64,000 bases of DNA from Bacteroidota bacterium (GCA_019136655.1 JAGVTU010000018.1:119763-183762), one strand, 5' to 3'; positions 1 through 9,605 are shown, counted from the first letter of the stretch. The notes: generated from the sequence alone by a model not told the origin. A program made the numbers and translations.

Positions 1-610
1 GGAGCAGATAAGTATTGAAAAGTAAATCATCAAAATCCATGGCATCAGCCTGTTTCAGTCTTTTCTGATAGATCTGATACAACTCACCGATTTTTGGTTT
101 CCCTGCCATGCGATCTTCACTCATCAGTTGGTCATTACTCAGATAATCACTTACAGAAAAAAGATTATTTTTAGCAGAAGAGATACGGTGTAGTACAAGC
201 GATGGTTTATAATTCTTATCATCTAACTGCTGCTCCTGAATAATTTTCTTTACCAGATTTTTCGAATCATCGGCATCATAAATTGTAAAAGCAGAAGGGA
301 ATCCGATTTTTTCAGCTTCTACTCTTAAAATTCTTGCAAATACAGAGTGAAAAGTTCCCATCCAAAGATTTAAAGCATCATTGCCAACCAAAGCAATAAT
401 GCGGTCTTTCATTTCTCGGGCAGCCTTATTGGTAAAGGTTAGGGCGAGAATACTAAATGGGTCAACCTGATTTTTTATCATGTGCACCATACGATATGTG
501 AGCACACGTGTTTTTCCTGAACCCGCACCGGCAATTATCATGCTGGGTCCATCCATGCACACTACAGCTTCGCGCTGTGAAGGATTCAACTGATCTAAAT
601 AATTACTCAT
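1..610 (-). CDS. UvrD/PcrA-family DNA helicase, N-terminal part (cut by window edge)
   Basis: This is the first ~203 residues of a superfamily 1A 3'-5' DNA helicase; the rest lies beyond the left edge. The Q-motif (LNPSQREAV, residues 8-16) is followed by Walker A AGAGSGKT (27-34) and motif Ia LTFTNKAAREM. The fragment ends near an AMDFDDLL stretch that begins the Walker B region of domain 1B. PcrA/UvrD proteins unwind DNA in repair and in removal of recombinase filaments. The ATG at 610 follows a TATTTTTG box at 626-633. PcrA and UvrD cannot be separated from this fragment. Confidence 0.93.
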   Translation of the reverse strand, partial: MSNYLDQLNPSQREAVVCMDGPSMIIAGAGSGKTRVLTYRMVHMIKNQVDPFSILALTFTNKAAREMKDRIIALVGNDALNLWMGTFHSVFARILRVEAEKIGFPSAFTIYDADDSKNLVKKIIQEQQLDDKNYKPSLVLHRISSAKNNLFSVSDYLSNDQLMSEDRMAGKPKIGELYQIYQKRLKQADAMDFDDLLFNTYLL

Positions 611-625
611 TCTGGTTTTGCTATT

Positions 626-633
626 CAAAAATA
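626..633 (-). promoter_or_regulatory. -7 box TATTTTTG for the helicase gene
   Basis: On the minus strand this matches the Bacteroidota -7 consensus TAnnTTTG and ends 15 bases before the ATG. It sits in a small inverted repeat (GCTATT...AATAGC, 620-635). No clear -33 TTTG is seen. Confidence 0.45.
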
Positions 634-742
634 GCAGTTAGGATGATGTTAAAACATCAGTATTTGTTTTTTTTCTTCAACTACCGATGTTGTAAAGAAA
701 TTAATGCTAATGTAAATCAACTTCTTCAGCCGTGAAGTTTAC

Positions 743-1126
743 TTACATATACTTTCGCAGAAAAGAGTAATAATCGTGTTTAAGATCAACATACAAGTGT
801 TCAAATACCTTCATACGGTCGCGAAGAGTAGCTTCCACATCAAGTGTCTGCTGACTGATTTTGCCGCCTTTGCTTATAATCGCAAACTCCTCATCCATTC
901 GGTTTTCAAGCTGTTTTACATCGTGATGTAATATGTCAATCTGATCTTCCTGAATGATAACCTGGTTTTGAAATTGCTCTGCTTCGCGCAGTATATCTTT
1001 GTTGGTATTGCTTATAACAACGTGTGCAAGATGTTTGCGCCAGAAACGCAATTCATTTTTGTAAAAATCGAGTGCTTTGAGCCATTCCAAGAGTTGAACA
1101 TGGTTTAAATCAAGTTTATTTGCCAT
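743..1126 (-). CDS. conserved coiled-coil protein of unknown function
   Basis: A 127-residue soluble protein with no signal peptide. It is rich in Glu, Gln, Lys and His, with long heptad-like helices through most of its length (e.g. EDQIDILHHDVKQLENRMDEE), so an all-helical coiled coil is likely. I recognise no catalytic motif and assign no function. It has its own -7 box at 1152-1159, and the next gene upstream (1281) is divergent. The coding frame is clean and the start ATG lies about 19 bases downstream of the predicted transcription start. Confidence 0.75.
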   Translation of the reverse strand: MANKLDLNHVQLLEWLKALDFYKNELRFWRKHLAHVVISNTNKDILREAEQFQNQVIIQEDQIDILHHDVKQLENRMDEEFAIISKGGKISQQTLDVEATLRDRMKVFEHLYVDLKHDYYSFLRKYM

Positions 1127-1151
1127 AAAAATATATATGATATTTATTTTA

Positions 1152-1159
1152 CAAAAATA
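1152..1159 (-). promoter_or_regulatory. -7 box TATTTTTG for the coiled-coil gene
   Basis: Minus-strand match to TAnnTTTG ending 25 bases before the ATG at 1126. No strong -33 element is visible. Confidence 0.5.
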
Positions 1160-1241
1160 CGGATTTTAAAGTCAGCATACGGTATCAGTAAATAAAGAAA
1201 TTATTAGCTGTAGATATTGTTAAGTCAGATTAAAAAAAACA

Positions 1242-1249
1242 TACTTTTG
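1242..1249 (+). promoter_or_regulatory. -7 box TACTTTTG for the DUF4199 gene
   Basis: Plus-strand TAnnTTTG match 31 bases before the ATG at 1281, leaving a ~25-base untranslated leader. Confidence 0.5.
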
Positions 1250-1280
1250 AGCACGAATTAATACTTAAAATTGAAATAAA

Positions 1281-1793
1281 ATGAAACCATTTGTAAAGTA
1301 TGCACTTTTAGGCTCGGCACTATCAATTGTGTGGACGTTGATTGGCTATATCATGGGAAATGAAATGCAGGCCAAGCTAAGTTGGCTAAGTTCAATTGTA
1401 ATGATTGCCATTTACATTTTCTGTTTTGCAGCTGCAATCAAGGAGGAAAAAGCCGCAAACGAAGGATTTATCAGCTTTGGTAAAGCATTTGGAACAGCCT
1501 TTAAAACAGGATTGATAATGGCAGCTGTTGGAGCAGCATTTTTTTATTTGTATTCTGAGTTTATCAATACGGAGTATGTTGCCTTTATGCTGGATAAAGC
1601 TCAGGAAGATATGGCTAATCGAGGAATGTCAGATGAAGAGATAGAAATGGCTATAAAAATGCAGTCTAAATTTATGTCTCCGGCTATGCTGGCAGGGATT
1701 GCATTTTTATATGGTATTGTCATTAATTTTATTATTGCGCTAATTATGGGAGCAGCAATGAAAAAAGAAAATCCTGCGGGTGAAATCAAATAA
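1281..1793 (+). CDS. DUF4199 family membrane protein
   Basis: A 170-residue inner-membrane protein with four predicted helices: ~7-27, ~37-53, ~73-93 and ~135-160. A charged loop ([22 protein letters not shown]) lies between helices three and four. This layout matches DUF4199, a family common in Bacteroidota with no established function. The protein ends in a short Lys/Glu cytoplasmic tail. Its 3' end overlaps the convergent ornithine aminotransferase gene by 8 bases, so the two transcripts must run through each other or stop inside coding sequence. It is monocistronic by layout. Confidence 0.85.
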   Translation: MKPFVKYALLGSALSIVWTLIGYIMGNEMQAKLSWLSSIVMIAIYIFCFAAAIKEEKAANEGFISFGKAFGTAFKTGLIMAAVGAAFFYLYSEFINTEYVAFMLDKAQEDMANRGMSDEEIEMAIKMQSKFMSPAMLAGIAFLYGIVINFIIALIMGAAMKKENPAGEIK

Positions 1794-3015
1794 ATGATTC
1801 GATACTTTTTTTGATAATACCGATACATTCGTAAAGTTGCTCTTCATTAATTACCAGAGGAGGAGCAAAGCGTATGATATCACCATGCGTTGGTTTTGCA
1901 AGAAGTCCGTTTTCCGCAAGTTTCATACATACATCCCATGCATCTTTACCTTTATGAGGTTTAATGACGATGGCATTTAACAAGCCTTTACCTCTAACCA
2001 GTGTCAGCATTTCATGGTTAATGGTATTCAGCTCCGAACGGAGAATTTCTCCCATGTGAGATGCATTTTCAGAAAGATTTTCCTGTTCAATTACTTGTAA
2101 AGATGCCATACCTACAGCACATGCAAGCGGATTACCGCCATAAGTAGAGCCATGTTCGCCCGGTTTTATTGTGAGCATAATTTCATCATTGGCCAACACA
2201 GCACTTACAGGCATCATTCCGCCACTAAGGGCTTTTCCAAGAATGAGTATGTCAGGATGTACATTTTCGTAATCACATGCTAACATTTTTCCTGTACGTG
2301 CCAGACCGGTTTGAATTTCGTCAGCAATAAACAGCACATTTCTTTCTTTGCACAAAGCAAAAGCTTTTGAGAGGTATCCATCATCAGGCACAACTACGCC
2401 TGCTTCGCCCTGAATAGGCTCTACAATAAATCCTGCGATGGCAGGATCTTCGAGTGCTGCTTCCAGTGCAGCTAAGTCGTTATATGGTATGATGGTATAT
2501 CCCGGAGTGAAAGGACCATATCCGGCAGAGGCTGTTGGGTCGGTAGATGCTGAAACTATAGAGATTGTACGTCCGTGAAAATTTCCCTCACAAAAAATAA
2601 TTTTTGCCTGATTACGTGGAACACCTTTTACCTGATAAGCCCATTTACGACAAAGTTTGATGGCTGTTTCCACGGCTTCTGCTCCTGAATTCATCGGAAG
2701 CATTTTATCATAACCAAATAACTCAGTAATATACTTTTCGAATTCACCTAACTGATCATTATAGAATGCCCTTGATGTTAAAGTGAGTTTTTCTAACTGA
2801 GATGTTAAAGCTTTGACAATATGCGGATGACAATGTCCCTGATTGAGTGCAGAATAAGCAGAAAGAAAATCGTAATATCTTTTTCCTTCAGCGTCCCAGA
2901 CAAATACACCTTTTCCTTTTGATAAAACTACCGGCAAAGGATGATAATTATGTGCTCCATACTTTTCTTCTAACTCAATAAAATACTGATTTGACAGGAC
3001 ACTGCTTGTATTCAT
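1786..3015 (-). CDS. rocD: ornithine aminotransferase
   Basis: A class III PLP-dependent aminotransferase of 409 residues, close to the usual RocD length. It converts ornithine and 2-oxoglutarate to glutamate-5-semialdehyde and glutamate, linking arginine breakdown to proline and glutamate. Visible signatures are the N-terminal [12 protein letters not shown] stretch typical of Roc[14 protein letters not shown], the FHGRT motif, the PLP-contacting Asp in IADEIQTG (~232), and the Schiff-base Lys in [12 protein letters not shown] (~259). The RocD-like N-terminus favours it over acetylornithine aminotransferase. It has its own promoter and no other arginine genes nearby. Confidence 0.93.
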   Translation of the reverse strand: MNTSSVLSNQYFIELEEKYGAHNYHPLPVVLSKGKGVFVWDAEGKRYYDFLSAYSALNQGHCHPHIVKALTSQLEKLTLTSRAFYNDQLGEFEKYITELFGYDKMLPMNSGAEAVETAIKLCRKWAYQVKGVPRNQAKIIFCEGNFHGRTISIVSASTDPTASAGYGPFTPGYTIIPYNDLAALEAALEDPAIAGFIVEPIQGEAGVVVPDDGYLSKAFALCKERNVLFIADEIQTGLARTGKMLACDYENVHPDILILGKALSGGMMPVSAVLANDEIMLTIKPGEHGSTYGGNPLACAVGMASLQVIEQENLSENASHMGEILRSELNTINHEMLTLVRGKGLLNAIVIKPHKGKDAWDVCMKLAENGLLAKPTHGDIIRFAPPLVINEEQLYECIGIIKKSIESFI

Positions 3016-3038
3016 AAATATTACATTTTAATAAACTA

Positions 3039-3046
3039 CAAATATA
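3039..3046 (-). promoter_or_regulatory. -7 box TATATTTG for rocD
   Basis: Minus-strand TAnnTTTG match ending 23 bases upstream of the ATG at 3015. The rest of 3047-3234 is AT-rich and shows nothing else clear beyond a weak TAATTTCG (3180-3187) that could serve the gene at 3235. Confidence 0.5.
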
Positions 3047-3234
3047 CATTAAACACTTCAACGAAAATTATAACAGACGGGAAAGTAATAAAAGCAAACT
3101 AAAAAGTAACATGGTACTTGAAAAACGTTATAAATTAAATTTAATATTTGATCAGCTATTTTAGTTTAGTTAGAATTCATAATTTCGCAAGCTAATGGTA
3201 TAATATTAGTAATGCCAAAATAAACATTAATAAC

Positions 3235-4191
3235 ATGACGAAATACTTAATTACACTAATCACTTGCGTTTTCTTTGCAACAGGGTTGCAGGCGCAAAAT
3301 TCTAATTTGATTCTATTTACTGAGAATGGCGAAAAATTTTATGCTATTCTGAATGGAGTAAGGCAGAATGACAAACCTGAGACCAATGTGAAAATTACAG
3401 ATCTCAATGCTAATTTCTATAAGCTGAAGGTTATTTTTGATGATGCCAAATTAGGAGAGAAGAATTTTAACGTAGGACTCAATCCGGGAACTGAAACATC
3501 GGTGATGATAAAGTTCCATGCTAAGAAAAATGAATATGTATTGCGTCCTGTGAGTGAAACTCCTATTGCAGAGGCATTACCTCCGGCACCAAATCAAACC
3601 GTAGTTGTGTATTCAGCCACGCCTGCACCAGCACCTGCTTCTACATCAGTTACTCAAACTACTACTACAACTACAGGTGTACCCGGAGATAATGTGAATA
3701 TGTCGGTTGGAATGAATATGGGTGATATGGGAGGTGGAATAAATATAAATGTTTCAGGAGGAACAACACATACAACCACTCAGACAACTACTACAACTAC
3801 AACAGTTAGTCACTCTCATACTATTGACGAGCCTGTAGCTCCGCCACCACCGCCACCCGCTTATCTGCCGGGATATAATGGCCCTTATGGATGTCCGGTG
3901 CCAATGGCTCCACAGGATTTCGAGTCACTGAAGCAAACTATTTCAAGCAAATCTTTTGAAGACAGCAAAATGACCATTGCAAAACAGGTATTGCGAAACA
4001 ATTGTCTTTTAACATCGCAGGTGAAGCAGATTATGGGCTTGTTTACTTACGAGCAAAGCAAACTTGATTTTGCAAAATATGCTTATGGTTACACCTATGA
4101 TATTGGAAATTATTTCAAGGTGAATGATATGTTTACTTTCGAATCTTCTATAGATGATTTGAATGAATATATATCATCTCAGAGAAGATAG
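3235..4191 (+). CDS. exported DUF4476 protein with Thr-rich linkers
   Basis: A 318-residue exported protein. The signal peptide is ~1-20 (MTKYLITLITCVFFATGLQAQ). An N-terminal beta-rich domain (~21-105) is followed by a Pro/Ala linker, two polythreonine stretches around a Gly/Met-rich segment (NMSVGMNMGDMGGGININV), a polyproline run, and a C-terminal DUF4476 helical domain (~225-315, starting MAPQDFESLKQTI). DUF4476 occurs mainly in Bacteroidota exported proteins and has no known function. The ACT/ACA codon runs at about 3650-3680 and 3770-3810 encode the Thr stretches. The gene stands alone and ends at a strong terminator. Surface or periplasmic location is inferred. Confidence 0.85.
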   Translation: MTKYLITLITCVFFATGLQAQNSNLILFTENGEKFYAILNGVRQNDKPETNVKITDLNANFYKLKVIFDDAKLGEKNFNVGLNPGTETSVMIKFHAKKNEYVLRPVSETPIAEALPPAPNQTVVVYSATPAPAPASTSVTQTTTTTTGVPGDNVNMSVGMNMGDMGGGININVSGGTTHTTTQTTTTTTTVSHSHTIDEPVAPPPPPPAYLPGYNGPYGCPVPMAPQDFESLKQTISSKSFEDSKMTIAKQVLRNNCLLTSQVKQIMGLFTYEQSKLDFAKYAYGYTYDIGNYFKVNDMFTFESSIDDLNEYISSQRR

Positions 4192-4210
4192 TTAATAATT
4201 TAACTGTAAT

Positions 4211-4255
4211 AATCAAACGGGAGAGGCGGCTTTTAGCCGCCTCTCCCGTTTGATT
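4211..4255. terminator. perfect 20-bp hairpin terminator, bidirectional
   Basis: A perfect 20-base inverted repeat (4211-4230 with 4236-4255) surrounds a 5-base TTTTA loop, and its core is GC-rich. It lies between the convergent genes ending at 4191 (+) and 4295 (-), so it can stop both. T-rich sequence follows on the plus side (TTTACTCTTTTTC). Confidence 0.85.
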
Positions 4256-4294
4256 GTGTTTACTCTTTTTCTTGGCTATGATTTCATACAACTG

Positions 4295-4984
4295 TTATTT
4301 TACAAACTCCGTTAATGCTGCTGCGTTTTTATAGCCTGATGCTTTACGAACAAGTTTGCCATCATTGAAAAAATATAGCGAGGGGAGCTCAGTTGCTTCA
4401 AGTGTTTTTGCCAATTGCTGATTGTCGTCTTTATTAAAACGAAGAATTTTGACATTACCTTTCCATGCAGTTTCAAGCGAGTCTAATGTTGGTTTCATTT
4501 TCACACATGGCGCACACCAAGGAGCGTTGATGTCAACCAAAACTTTACCTGAAGCTTTCATCTGATTAAACTCTTCCATATTAATTCCTGCATTCAGAGT
4601 CTTTCTGTTTTCCACCGGAAGGTTTGCATCTGTCCATGCACTGTAACCTCCCTGCATATCGTAAACGATTTTAAATCCCATCTTTTTAAAATATTCACAA
4701 GCCTTTGCGCTTCGGCCTCCTATATAACAGTAAACAAATAAAGGCTTTTCCTTATCAAGATAGGGAGCACGCTTTTCCAAATCGCTGCTGTTGATATTCA
4801 TGTTCAGTGCGTTTTTCAAATGACCTTTCTGAAATTCTTCAGGCGTACGCACATCTACCAATTGTGCATCAGGAGTTTCATGTAACCTTTTGGCAAATAC
4901 TTCAGGAGTGAGCAGTTGATTTGTCTGGCTATTTGCCATTCCACAACTTGCAATGAACAGCAAAGTGATTACAAAATTTTTCAT
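4295..4984 (-). CDS. exported rhodanese-thioredoxin fusion
   Basis: A 229-residue two-domain protein. A short signal sequence (~1-20) contains IASC at 11-14, which could be a lipobox, so it may be a lipoprotein. The rhodanese domain (~25-125) carries the catalytic Cys86 in CYIGGRS. The thioredoxin domain (~130-229) has the redox motif WCAPC (156-160) and a cis-Pro at 201. Known families imply sulfane-sulfur transfer and disulfide exchange. In one periplasmic chain this could relay a persulfide to the thioredoxin dithiol, which is inference. Its start overlaps the stop of the upstream ABC ATPase gene by 4 bases, so the two are translationally coupled. Confidence 0.88.
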   Translation of the reverse strand: MKNFVITLLFIASCGMANSQTNQLLTPEVFAKRLHETPDAQLVDVRTPEEFQKGHLKNALNMNINSSDLEKRAPYLDKEKPLFVYCYIGGRSAKACEYFKKMGFKIVYDMQGGYSAWTDANLPVENRKTLNAGINMEEFNQMKASGKVLVDINAPWCAPCVKMKPTLDSLETAWKGNVKILRFNKDDNQQLAKTLEATELPSLYFFNDGKLVRKASGYKNAAALTEFVK

Positions 4985-5706
4985 TGTGATGATATTAATG
5001 TGTTAACCTTAATGATTTCATTGTTGATGGCATCATTTTCAATCAAGCCGTCTTTAATTCTTACAATACGATGGGCATATCTTGCAATATCCTCTTCATG
5101 GGTTACTACGATAATGGTGTTACCGTTGCTGTGTATTTCTTCAAACAAAGCCATAATCTCTACCGAAGTTTTTGAATCGAGATTACCTGTAGGCTCGTCA
5201 GCAAGGATGATAGAAGGGTTGTTTACCAATGCTCTTGCTACTGCAACCCGTTGTCTTTGTCCTCCCGAAAGCTCATTGGGTTTATGATGTATGCGATCTC
5301 CCAGACCAACATTGCGAAGTACCTTTTCTGCGCGTTCCAAACGCTCTTCTTTTGCTACACCTGCATACACCAGAGGCAATGCAACATTTTCTAAAGCTGT
5401 ACTTCGTGGCAGCAGGTTGAATGTCTGAAACACAAACCCAATTTGTTTGTTGCGAACTTCTGCCAGATCATTATCTGTCATGCCTGATACGGCAATTCCA
5501 TTCAACTCATAATTACCGGCAGAAGGAGTGTCCAAACAGCCTAAAATATTCATAAGTGTGGATTTTCCTGAACCGGAACTTCCCATCAGCGCTACATATT
5601 CATTTTTGGAAATATCAAGAGTTATGGAGCGTAATGCATGAATGGTTTCAGCACCAACTTTATATTCTCTTGAAATATTTTCTAAATGGATAATTACCGG
5701 CTGCAT
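4981..5706 (-). CDS. LolD/MacB-type ABC transporter ATP-binding protein
   Basis: A 241-residue cytoplasmic ATPase with a complete motif set: Walker [10 protein letters not shown] (42-50), Q-loop Gln94, signature LSGGQ (146-150), Walker B IILADE (166-171) and switch His203. The N-terminal pattern ([18 protein letters not shown]) and the stretch after Walker A ([14 protein letters not shown]) are typical of the MacB/LolD/FtsE group. These work with FtsX-like permeases in lipoprotein release, efflux or mechanotransmission. No permease is adjacent; an MacB-type permease stands alone at 59461. A TACTTTCG variant box at 5742-5749 may be its promoter. Confidence 0.9.
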   Translation of the reverse strand: MQPVIIHLENISREYKVGAETIHALRSITLDISKNEYVALMGSSGSGKSTLMNILGCLDTPSAGNYELNGIAVSGMTDNDLAEVRNKQIGFVFQTFNLLPRSTALENVALPLVYAGVAKEERLERAEKVLRNVGLGDRIHHKPNELSGGQRQRVAVARALVNNPSIILADEPTGNLDSKTSVEIMALFEEIHSNGNTIIVVTHEEDIARYAHRIVRIKDGLIENDAINNEIIKVNTLISSQ

Positions 5707-5765
5707 AGATTTAAAATATGTGTAAAAATAGCTATTTAAGCCGAAAGTAAAATGTTATTCAATTG

Positions 5766-6529
5766 TTAATAACGCAGTACAAAATCCTGCTTGCTTAAAT
5801 CAGGGTCGAAAAAAACCAAACCCATCATGAACAAATCAATCGTTACCGTAACCTTCGGATGATTTTTAATTTCATCCCAGGCACGTTTCATCCCTTCGCT
5901 CCAGTTGATGTCATCAAATACAAAAACACTTTTTGAATGTACTTTATCAAGGCACATGCTAAAATATTTCAGCGTAGGTTCATACTGATGATTACCGTCA
6001 AAGAACACAAAATCTGCTTTTGAAATACCTGCCAGCACTCCGGGCAATGTGTCATCAAACATCCCGTGTACGGTTTCTATTCTGCTGCCATAGCTGCTCT
6101 TATCAAATTGTTGTCTTGCCAGTTTCAGCACGGCATCATTACCTTCCAGTGTAATCACCTTACCCTTAATTGCTGATGCCAGATACAGCGTACTGATGCC
6201 GAGTGAGGTTCCTAATTCCACACAAACAGATGGGTTGAAGTAAGTTGCAAGGCGATAAATCAGTCGGGCATAGCGGGGGCTTTTCAGTGAGTTTTTTGCA
6301 ATAGCAGCAATACTTTTCTCTGTTGCAGTGCCGGCAGAATTGATGGTAGTTATTTTGTTGTGATTATTACGAAATTGCTTCCTTATCTGTTCTATCTCTT
6401 TAAAATGTTTTTGATTTTTATCAGGCGAAATTACGCTTGTGTATAGCTGATAAACAAAAGGAGAATGTATGTGATGAGCATTGTGCGAGGTGAGATAATA
6501 TCCTGCATAATGCAAGGCCATCAGCAACT
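5766..6529 (-). CDS. class I SAM-dependent methyltransferase
   Basis: A Rossmann-fold methyltransferase. The open frame extends to 6536, giving 256 residues and an 8-base overlap with the upstream gene; positions here are numbered from that start. Motif I is VELGTSLG (106-113), the motif II acid is E131 in TLEG, and FFDGNH (178-183) is the strand-4 motif. This is the O-methyltransferase-like arrangement, but the metal-binding residues of catechol O-methyltransferases are not clearly present, so the substrate is unknown. An N-terminal helical extension (~1-95) is unusual for a minimal enzyme. Overlap with the upstream exported protein suggests one operon. The listed end at 6529 excludes that overlap; 6536 is the likely start codon. 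Confidence 0.8.
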
Positions 6530-8025
6530 TATTCATTGAAAATAATTTTTGCCATTAACAGCTTTTTTCTGTTCCAGCAGGGAATTACCAGTTCATCAGC
6601 GCTGATTTGCCGTGCCGCAAATGGAATAATCATTATTCTGTCCTCAGGTTGAATAAATTCTTTTGTATCGGAAGTTCCGTTATTTTTAACTCTGAAAACA
6701 GCCACTGAATTATTTCGGTCAATGCGGGTATTGTAAACAAGATTTATTTCATTGTCTGTTTGAGCAATGGTGAAGGAGGAATATTTCCCGTAATCGTTTG
6801 TTGAAACCTGATCTTTTCGCAAAACAGCATCCCAGTCAATACTTCCGTCAGCATTTACTGAAAGTGCAACAGCATTGTTAAAATGATATTCGTAACTCCT
6901 GATATAATTCTGGGTGAAATAATCGTAATAAGAATAATCGGTCACATACGACATTTCAGTTATCAGCACTGCACCACCATCATTTCTGAGAATTATTTTC
7001 TCGATATTGAGATTATCCACTCCTGTATTGCTTTTATCAATGGTCAATCCCGAAAACATCCTGGCCTGTGTACTTTCACCAATAGGTTGTCTGAATATTT
7101 TCAGGGAATCATTTGCGGTGGTTTTAAGCGTGGCATAAATAATTCCTGATTTACCTGTTGATTTATCGGTATAAAAACCCGCAAGTACCAGTTGTTTATT
7201 GGCAATGTCGTAGGCAATGTTGCTGCCATTTAATTCAATGTCACTTTTGTTGACTGCATATTCAACAGCGTTGTCACTTCCACTGAGCGATACAAAAAGT
7301 TTGTAAGCATCCCAGCGTTTACGTTTCTCATTGTTTTCTTTGGAATAAAAACTTCCTTCAAGTATAAAATCACCCGCTTCTGTGAGCAACCAGTTTTCGT
7401 AGCTGAAATTTTTCTCGGGATAGGGGACATCAAACTGCAACTGTCTCACAGGATTTAATTCGGAATTGATAACAATGCAATGCAACTTCTGCATACCATT
7501 TTGTTTTTTCTCATTCTGAATTATTCCGAATAAATTGTTTCTCTGAGAGGCTATAATCTTAATTTTATCGAGACTACTGGTTTTGTCAAACGCAATACTT
7601 CCAAGCAGTATCGGTGATGTATTTTCTTTTCCTGAGTCGTCAAGTGGCGAAGCATAAACATTGAGTTTATCTTCCTTATCAGTAAATGTAGATTTAATAA
7701 GTACCACCCTGCCATTGATTACGGCCATGGTTTCAATCCTCTCTTTATCATTTGAAGGATTGAATTTTTTCGACCACTTAACAGTAAGGTTGTTGTTGTA
7801 GCAGGTTATCTGGTATTTTCTCGACTTAAAACCAATGCGGTCACGGTCGTTTTCAAAAGGCAGATTACTTTGAAAAAGGAAAAATTCGTTCTCATTATAA
7901 CCGGTAATTTTTATAAAATCGTAACTATAGGCATCAATTTCCTGTTTGGAATAAACCACTTTTTGCGAAGCAGCAAATAAAGGCATCAACAATAGCAGGC
8001 TTAGTATTCTGAAATGGCTCAACAT
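6529..8025 (-). CDS. exported protein of unknown function, beta-rich
   Basis: About 498 residues, with a signal peptide MLSHFRILSLLLLMPLFAASQ when started at the ATG at 8025. A longer frame begins with a TTG at 8040, but that codon falls inside the TACTTTTG box (8038-8045), so the ATG is preferred. The mature part is made of short beta-strand-like units with recurring aromatic and charged turns (WSKKFNPSND, WDAYKLFVSLSG, WDAVLRKDQ), suggesting a beta-propeller-like exported protein. I recognise no named domain or catalytic motif. It overlaps the downstream methyltransferase start by 8 bases. Confidence 0.75.
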   Translation of the reverse strand: MLSHFRILSLLLLMPLFAASQKVVYSKQEIDAYSYDFIKITGYNENEFFLFQSNLPFENDRDRIGFKSRKYQITCYNNNLTVKWSKKFNPSNDKERIETMAVINGRVVLIKSTFTDKEDKLNVYASPLDDSGKENTSPILLGSIAFDKTSSLDKIKIIASQRNNLFGIIQNEKKQNGMQKLHCIVINSELNPVRQLQFDVPYPEKNFSYENWLLTEAGDFILEGSFYSKENNEKRKRWDAYKLFVSLSGSDNAVEYAVNKSDIELNGSNIAYDIANKQLVLAGFYTDKSTGKSGIIYATLKTTANDSLKIFRQPIGESTQARMFSGLTIDKSNTGVDNLNIEKIILRNDGGAVLITEMSYVTDYSYYDYFTQNYIRSYEYHFNNAVALSVNADGSIDWDAVLRKDQVSTNDYGKYSSFTIAQTDNEINLVYNTRIDRNNSVAVFRVKNNGTSDTKEFIQPEDRIMIIPFAARQISADELVIPCWNRKKLLMAKIIFNE

Positions 8026-8037
8026 GTAATTTTTTTT

Positions 8038-8045
8038 CAAAAGTA
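8038..8045 (-). promoter_or_regulatory. -7 box TACTTTTG for the 6529-8025 gene
   Basis: Minus-strand TAnnTTTG match. Predicted transcription starts near 8031, about 6 bases before the ATG at 8025. Confidence 0.5.
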
Positions 8046-8097
8046 ACTATTCAACGTTTTAAAGAGAAAAATATGATATTCTGTCATGAAAATTAAA

Positions 8098-8604
8098 TTA
8101 GACCTTCGTTTTCACATGTGCCCATTTCTTCAGCTGCCACTCAACATGGCTGGTGCTGATGTGATTTTTATCTGTGTCAAAGGCTTTTGCCTCCAGTTTC
8201 AAAAATGCAGCACCGGTATCTGCAGGAATTTCTTTAAGGAATTTTATAAAATTGTTCTTATCCATTTCAAAACGTACTGAAACATCTTTCTTCCCCTGAT
8301 AATAATATTCACTGCTCAGGCTTTTAAGAATAATACGATACTCACCCTCAGGGAGCATGGTAGTCAGACAAAATCCTGTTGCATATTCAGAGGCTGTGGC
8401 AAGTGCACATGCATGAATACTTTTTATATGATTGAGGTTGCTTTTGCGATAGGGGATAAGGATTTCGATTTTACCTTCTCCTATATCAATAATTCTGAAA
8501 CGATGTGCAGCATTGAACGGAATTTTTCTCCATAAAATAAAATTTAAAATCCGAAGATAAAAACCTGAATGTTCTGCCTTATGTATCAGCTGTTGTAAGT
8601 TCAT
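8098..8604 (-). CDS. DUF4442 (hotdog-fold) protein
   Basis: A 168-residue cytoplasmic protein. The pattern NAAHRFRIIDIGEGKIEILIPY followed by NHIKSIHACALATASEYATGF matches DUF4442, a hotdog-fold family related to PaaI-type acyl-CoA thioesterases. IHACALATASE corresponds to the central hotdog helix. Thioesterase activity is not shown by the sequence. It is the last gene of a three-gene operon: its ATG overlaps the nitronate monooxygenase stop by 4 bases. With an acyl-CoA synthetase divergent from this operon, a role in fatty acid or acyl-CoA handling is plausible. Confidence 0.82.
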   Translation of the reverse strand: MNLQQLIHKAEHSGFYLRILNFILWRKIPFNAAHRFRIIDIGEGKIEILIPYRKSNLNHIKSIHACALATASEYATGFCLTTMLPEGEYRIILKSLSSEYYYQGKKDVSVRFEMDKNNFIKFLKEIPADTGAAFLKLEAKAFDTDKNHISTSHVEWQLKKWAHVKTKV

Positions 8605-9605
8605 TGGTTAAAAAGTTTGTCAAGTTCTGTTTTAGCCTGAACAGTTTCGTCTTTCAGTTTGTTGATAATTTCATCGCAGGATAATATTTCATCAATAAGT
8701 TCTACCGTTTGTCCGGCACACCACAGGTTATGGTAGTTTCCCGGCTTCACAGCCTGCTCCAGTTTTTTCAGTCCGCGGTACTGCACCAGCATTTTAAAAT
8801 ATTTTTTTGTTGTGGAGCTGTTGCTTAGCCAACGCTCAATCATGTTTTGGCGATAACCAATTTTTTTTGCGTATGGTGTGTTGATGATATTGCAAGGCGT
8901 TCCTGAAAGACGCTCTGTGAGCACCACATCCTTCATCCCTGAATTGATCACACTGTTCTTGTAATCATCAGATACAGTAGCTTCACGCGATGCAATAAAC
9001 CTTGTACCAATGCTGATGCCTGCAGCACCTAAAGACAACATGCTAAGTATTCCTTTTCCTGTAGTTACAGTGCCTGCAGCAATTACCGGTATGTTTGGAA
9101 AGTGTTTTTTCAGAGAAGGAATAAGCAAGGTATTCGGATAAGGTCCTGCATGCCCTCCGGCACCCTGGCTCACTGCAATAAATCCGTCACATCCATTCTC
9201 TGCAGCTTTGGCAGCATGTGCAGGATTGGTTACATCACAATAAACTTTGGCACCGTAACGGTGTGCTTCTTCAATTACATGTTTAGGATTTCCAAGCGAA
9301 GTGATATAAAACGGAACTTTGTTGTCAACACATGTTGCAAGGTGTTTTTCGTATAGTGGATTTGTTTTTTGCACGATGAGGTTTACTCCATATGTGCCTT
9401 TACTGTTGCTGTTGAAAGCATTAAGTCGTTTTAACAATTCACCTAATTCATTTTCCTTTCGATAATTCAATGACGGAAAAACCCCTGCAATACCATTGCG
9501 CATGGCCGACTGTATCATGGCTTCATTGCTTACCAGAAACATGGGCGCCATGATGATGGGAAAATCTATATTTAGTTGTTTTGTAAAAGCTGTTTCTATT
9601 TTCAT
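8601..9605 (-). CDS. nitronate monooxygenase family FMN enzyme
   Basis: A 334-residue TIM-barrel flavoprotein of the NMO/2-nitropropane dioxygenase family, which oxidises alkyl nitronates; relatives include enoyl-reductase-like proteins. The start FPIIMAPMFLVSN is the family N-terminus. The FMN phosphate site appears as PVIAAGTVTTGKGI and GAAGISIGTRF, and the catalytic His lies in AGGHAGPY. The substrate in this organism is unknown. It overlaps both neighbours by 4 bases (stop-start ATGA type), so all three genes are one transcription unit. Confidence 0.88.
   Translation of the reverse strand: MKIETAFTKQLNIDFPIIMAPMFLVSNEAMIQSAMRNGIAGVFPSLNYRKENELGELLKRLNAFNSNSKGTYGVNLIVQKTNPLYEKHLATCVDNKVPFYITSLGNPKHVIEEAHRYGAKVYCDVTNPAHAAKAAENGCDGFIAVSQGAGGHAGPYPNTLLIPSLKKHFPNIPVIAAGTVTTGKGILSMLSLGAAGISIGTRFIASREATVSDDYKNSVINSGMKDVVLTERLSGTPCNIINTPYAKKIGYRQNMIERWLSNSSTTKKYFKMLVQYRGLKKLEQAVKPGNYHNLWCAGQTVELIDEILSCDEIINKLKDETVQAKTELDKLFNQ

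Noticed and set aside
508..735. 75-codon plus-strand frame over the helicase start
   Set aside because: It lies antisense to the helicase N-terminus and promoter, has no family likeness, and its composition is that of a shadow frame.
3650..3810. Microsatellite with phase-variation potential
   Set aside because: The ACT/ACA codons are mixed and in frame; there is no long pure tract likely to slip and shift the frame.
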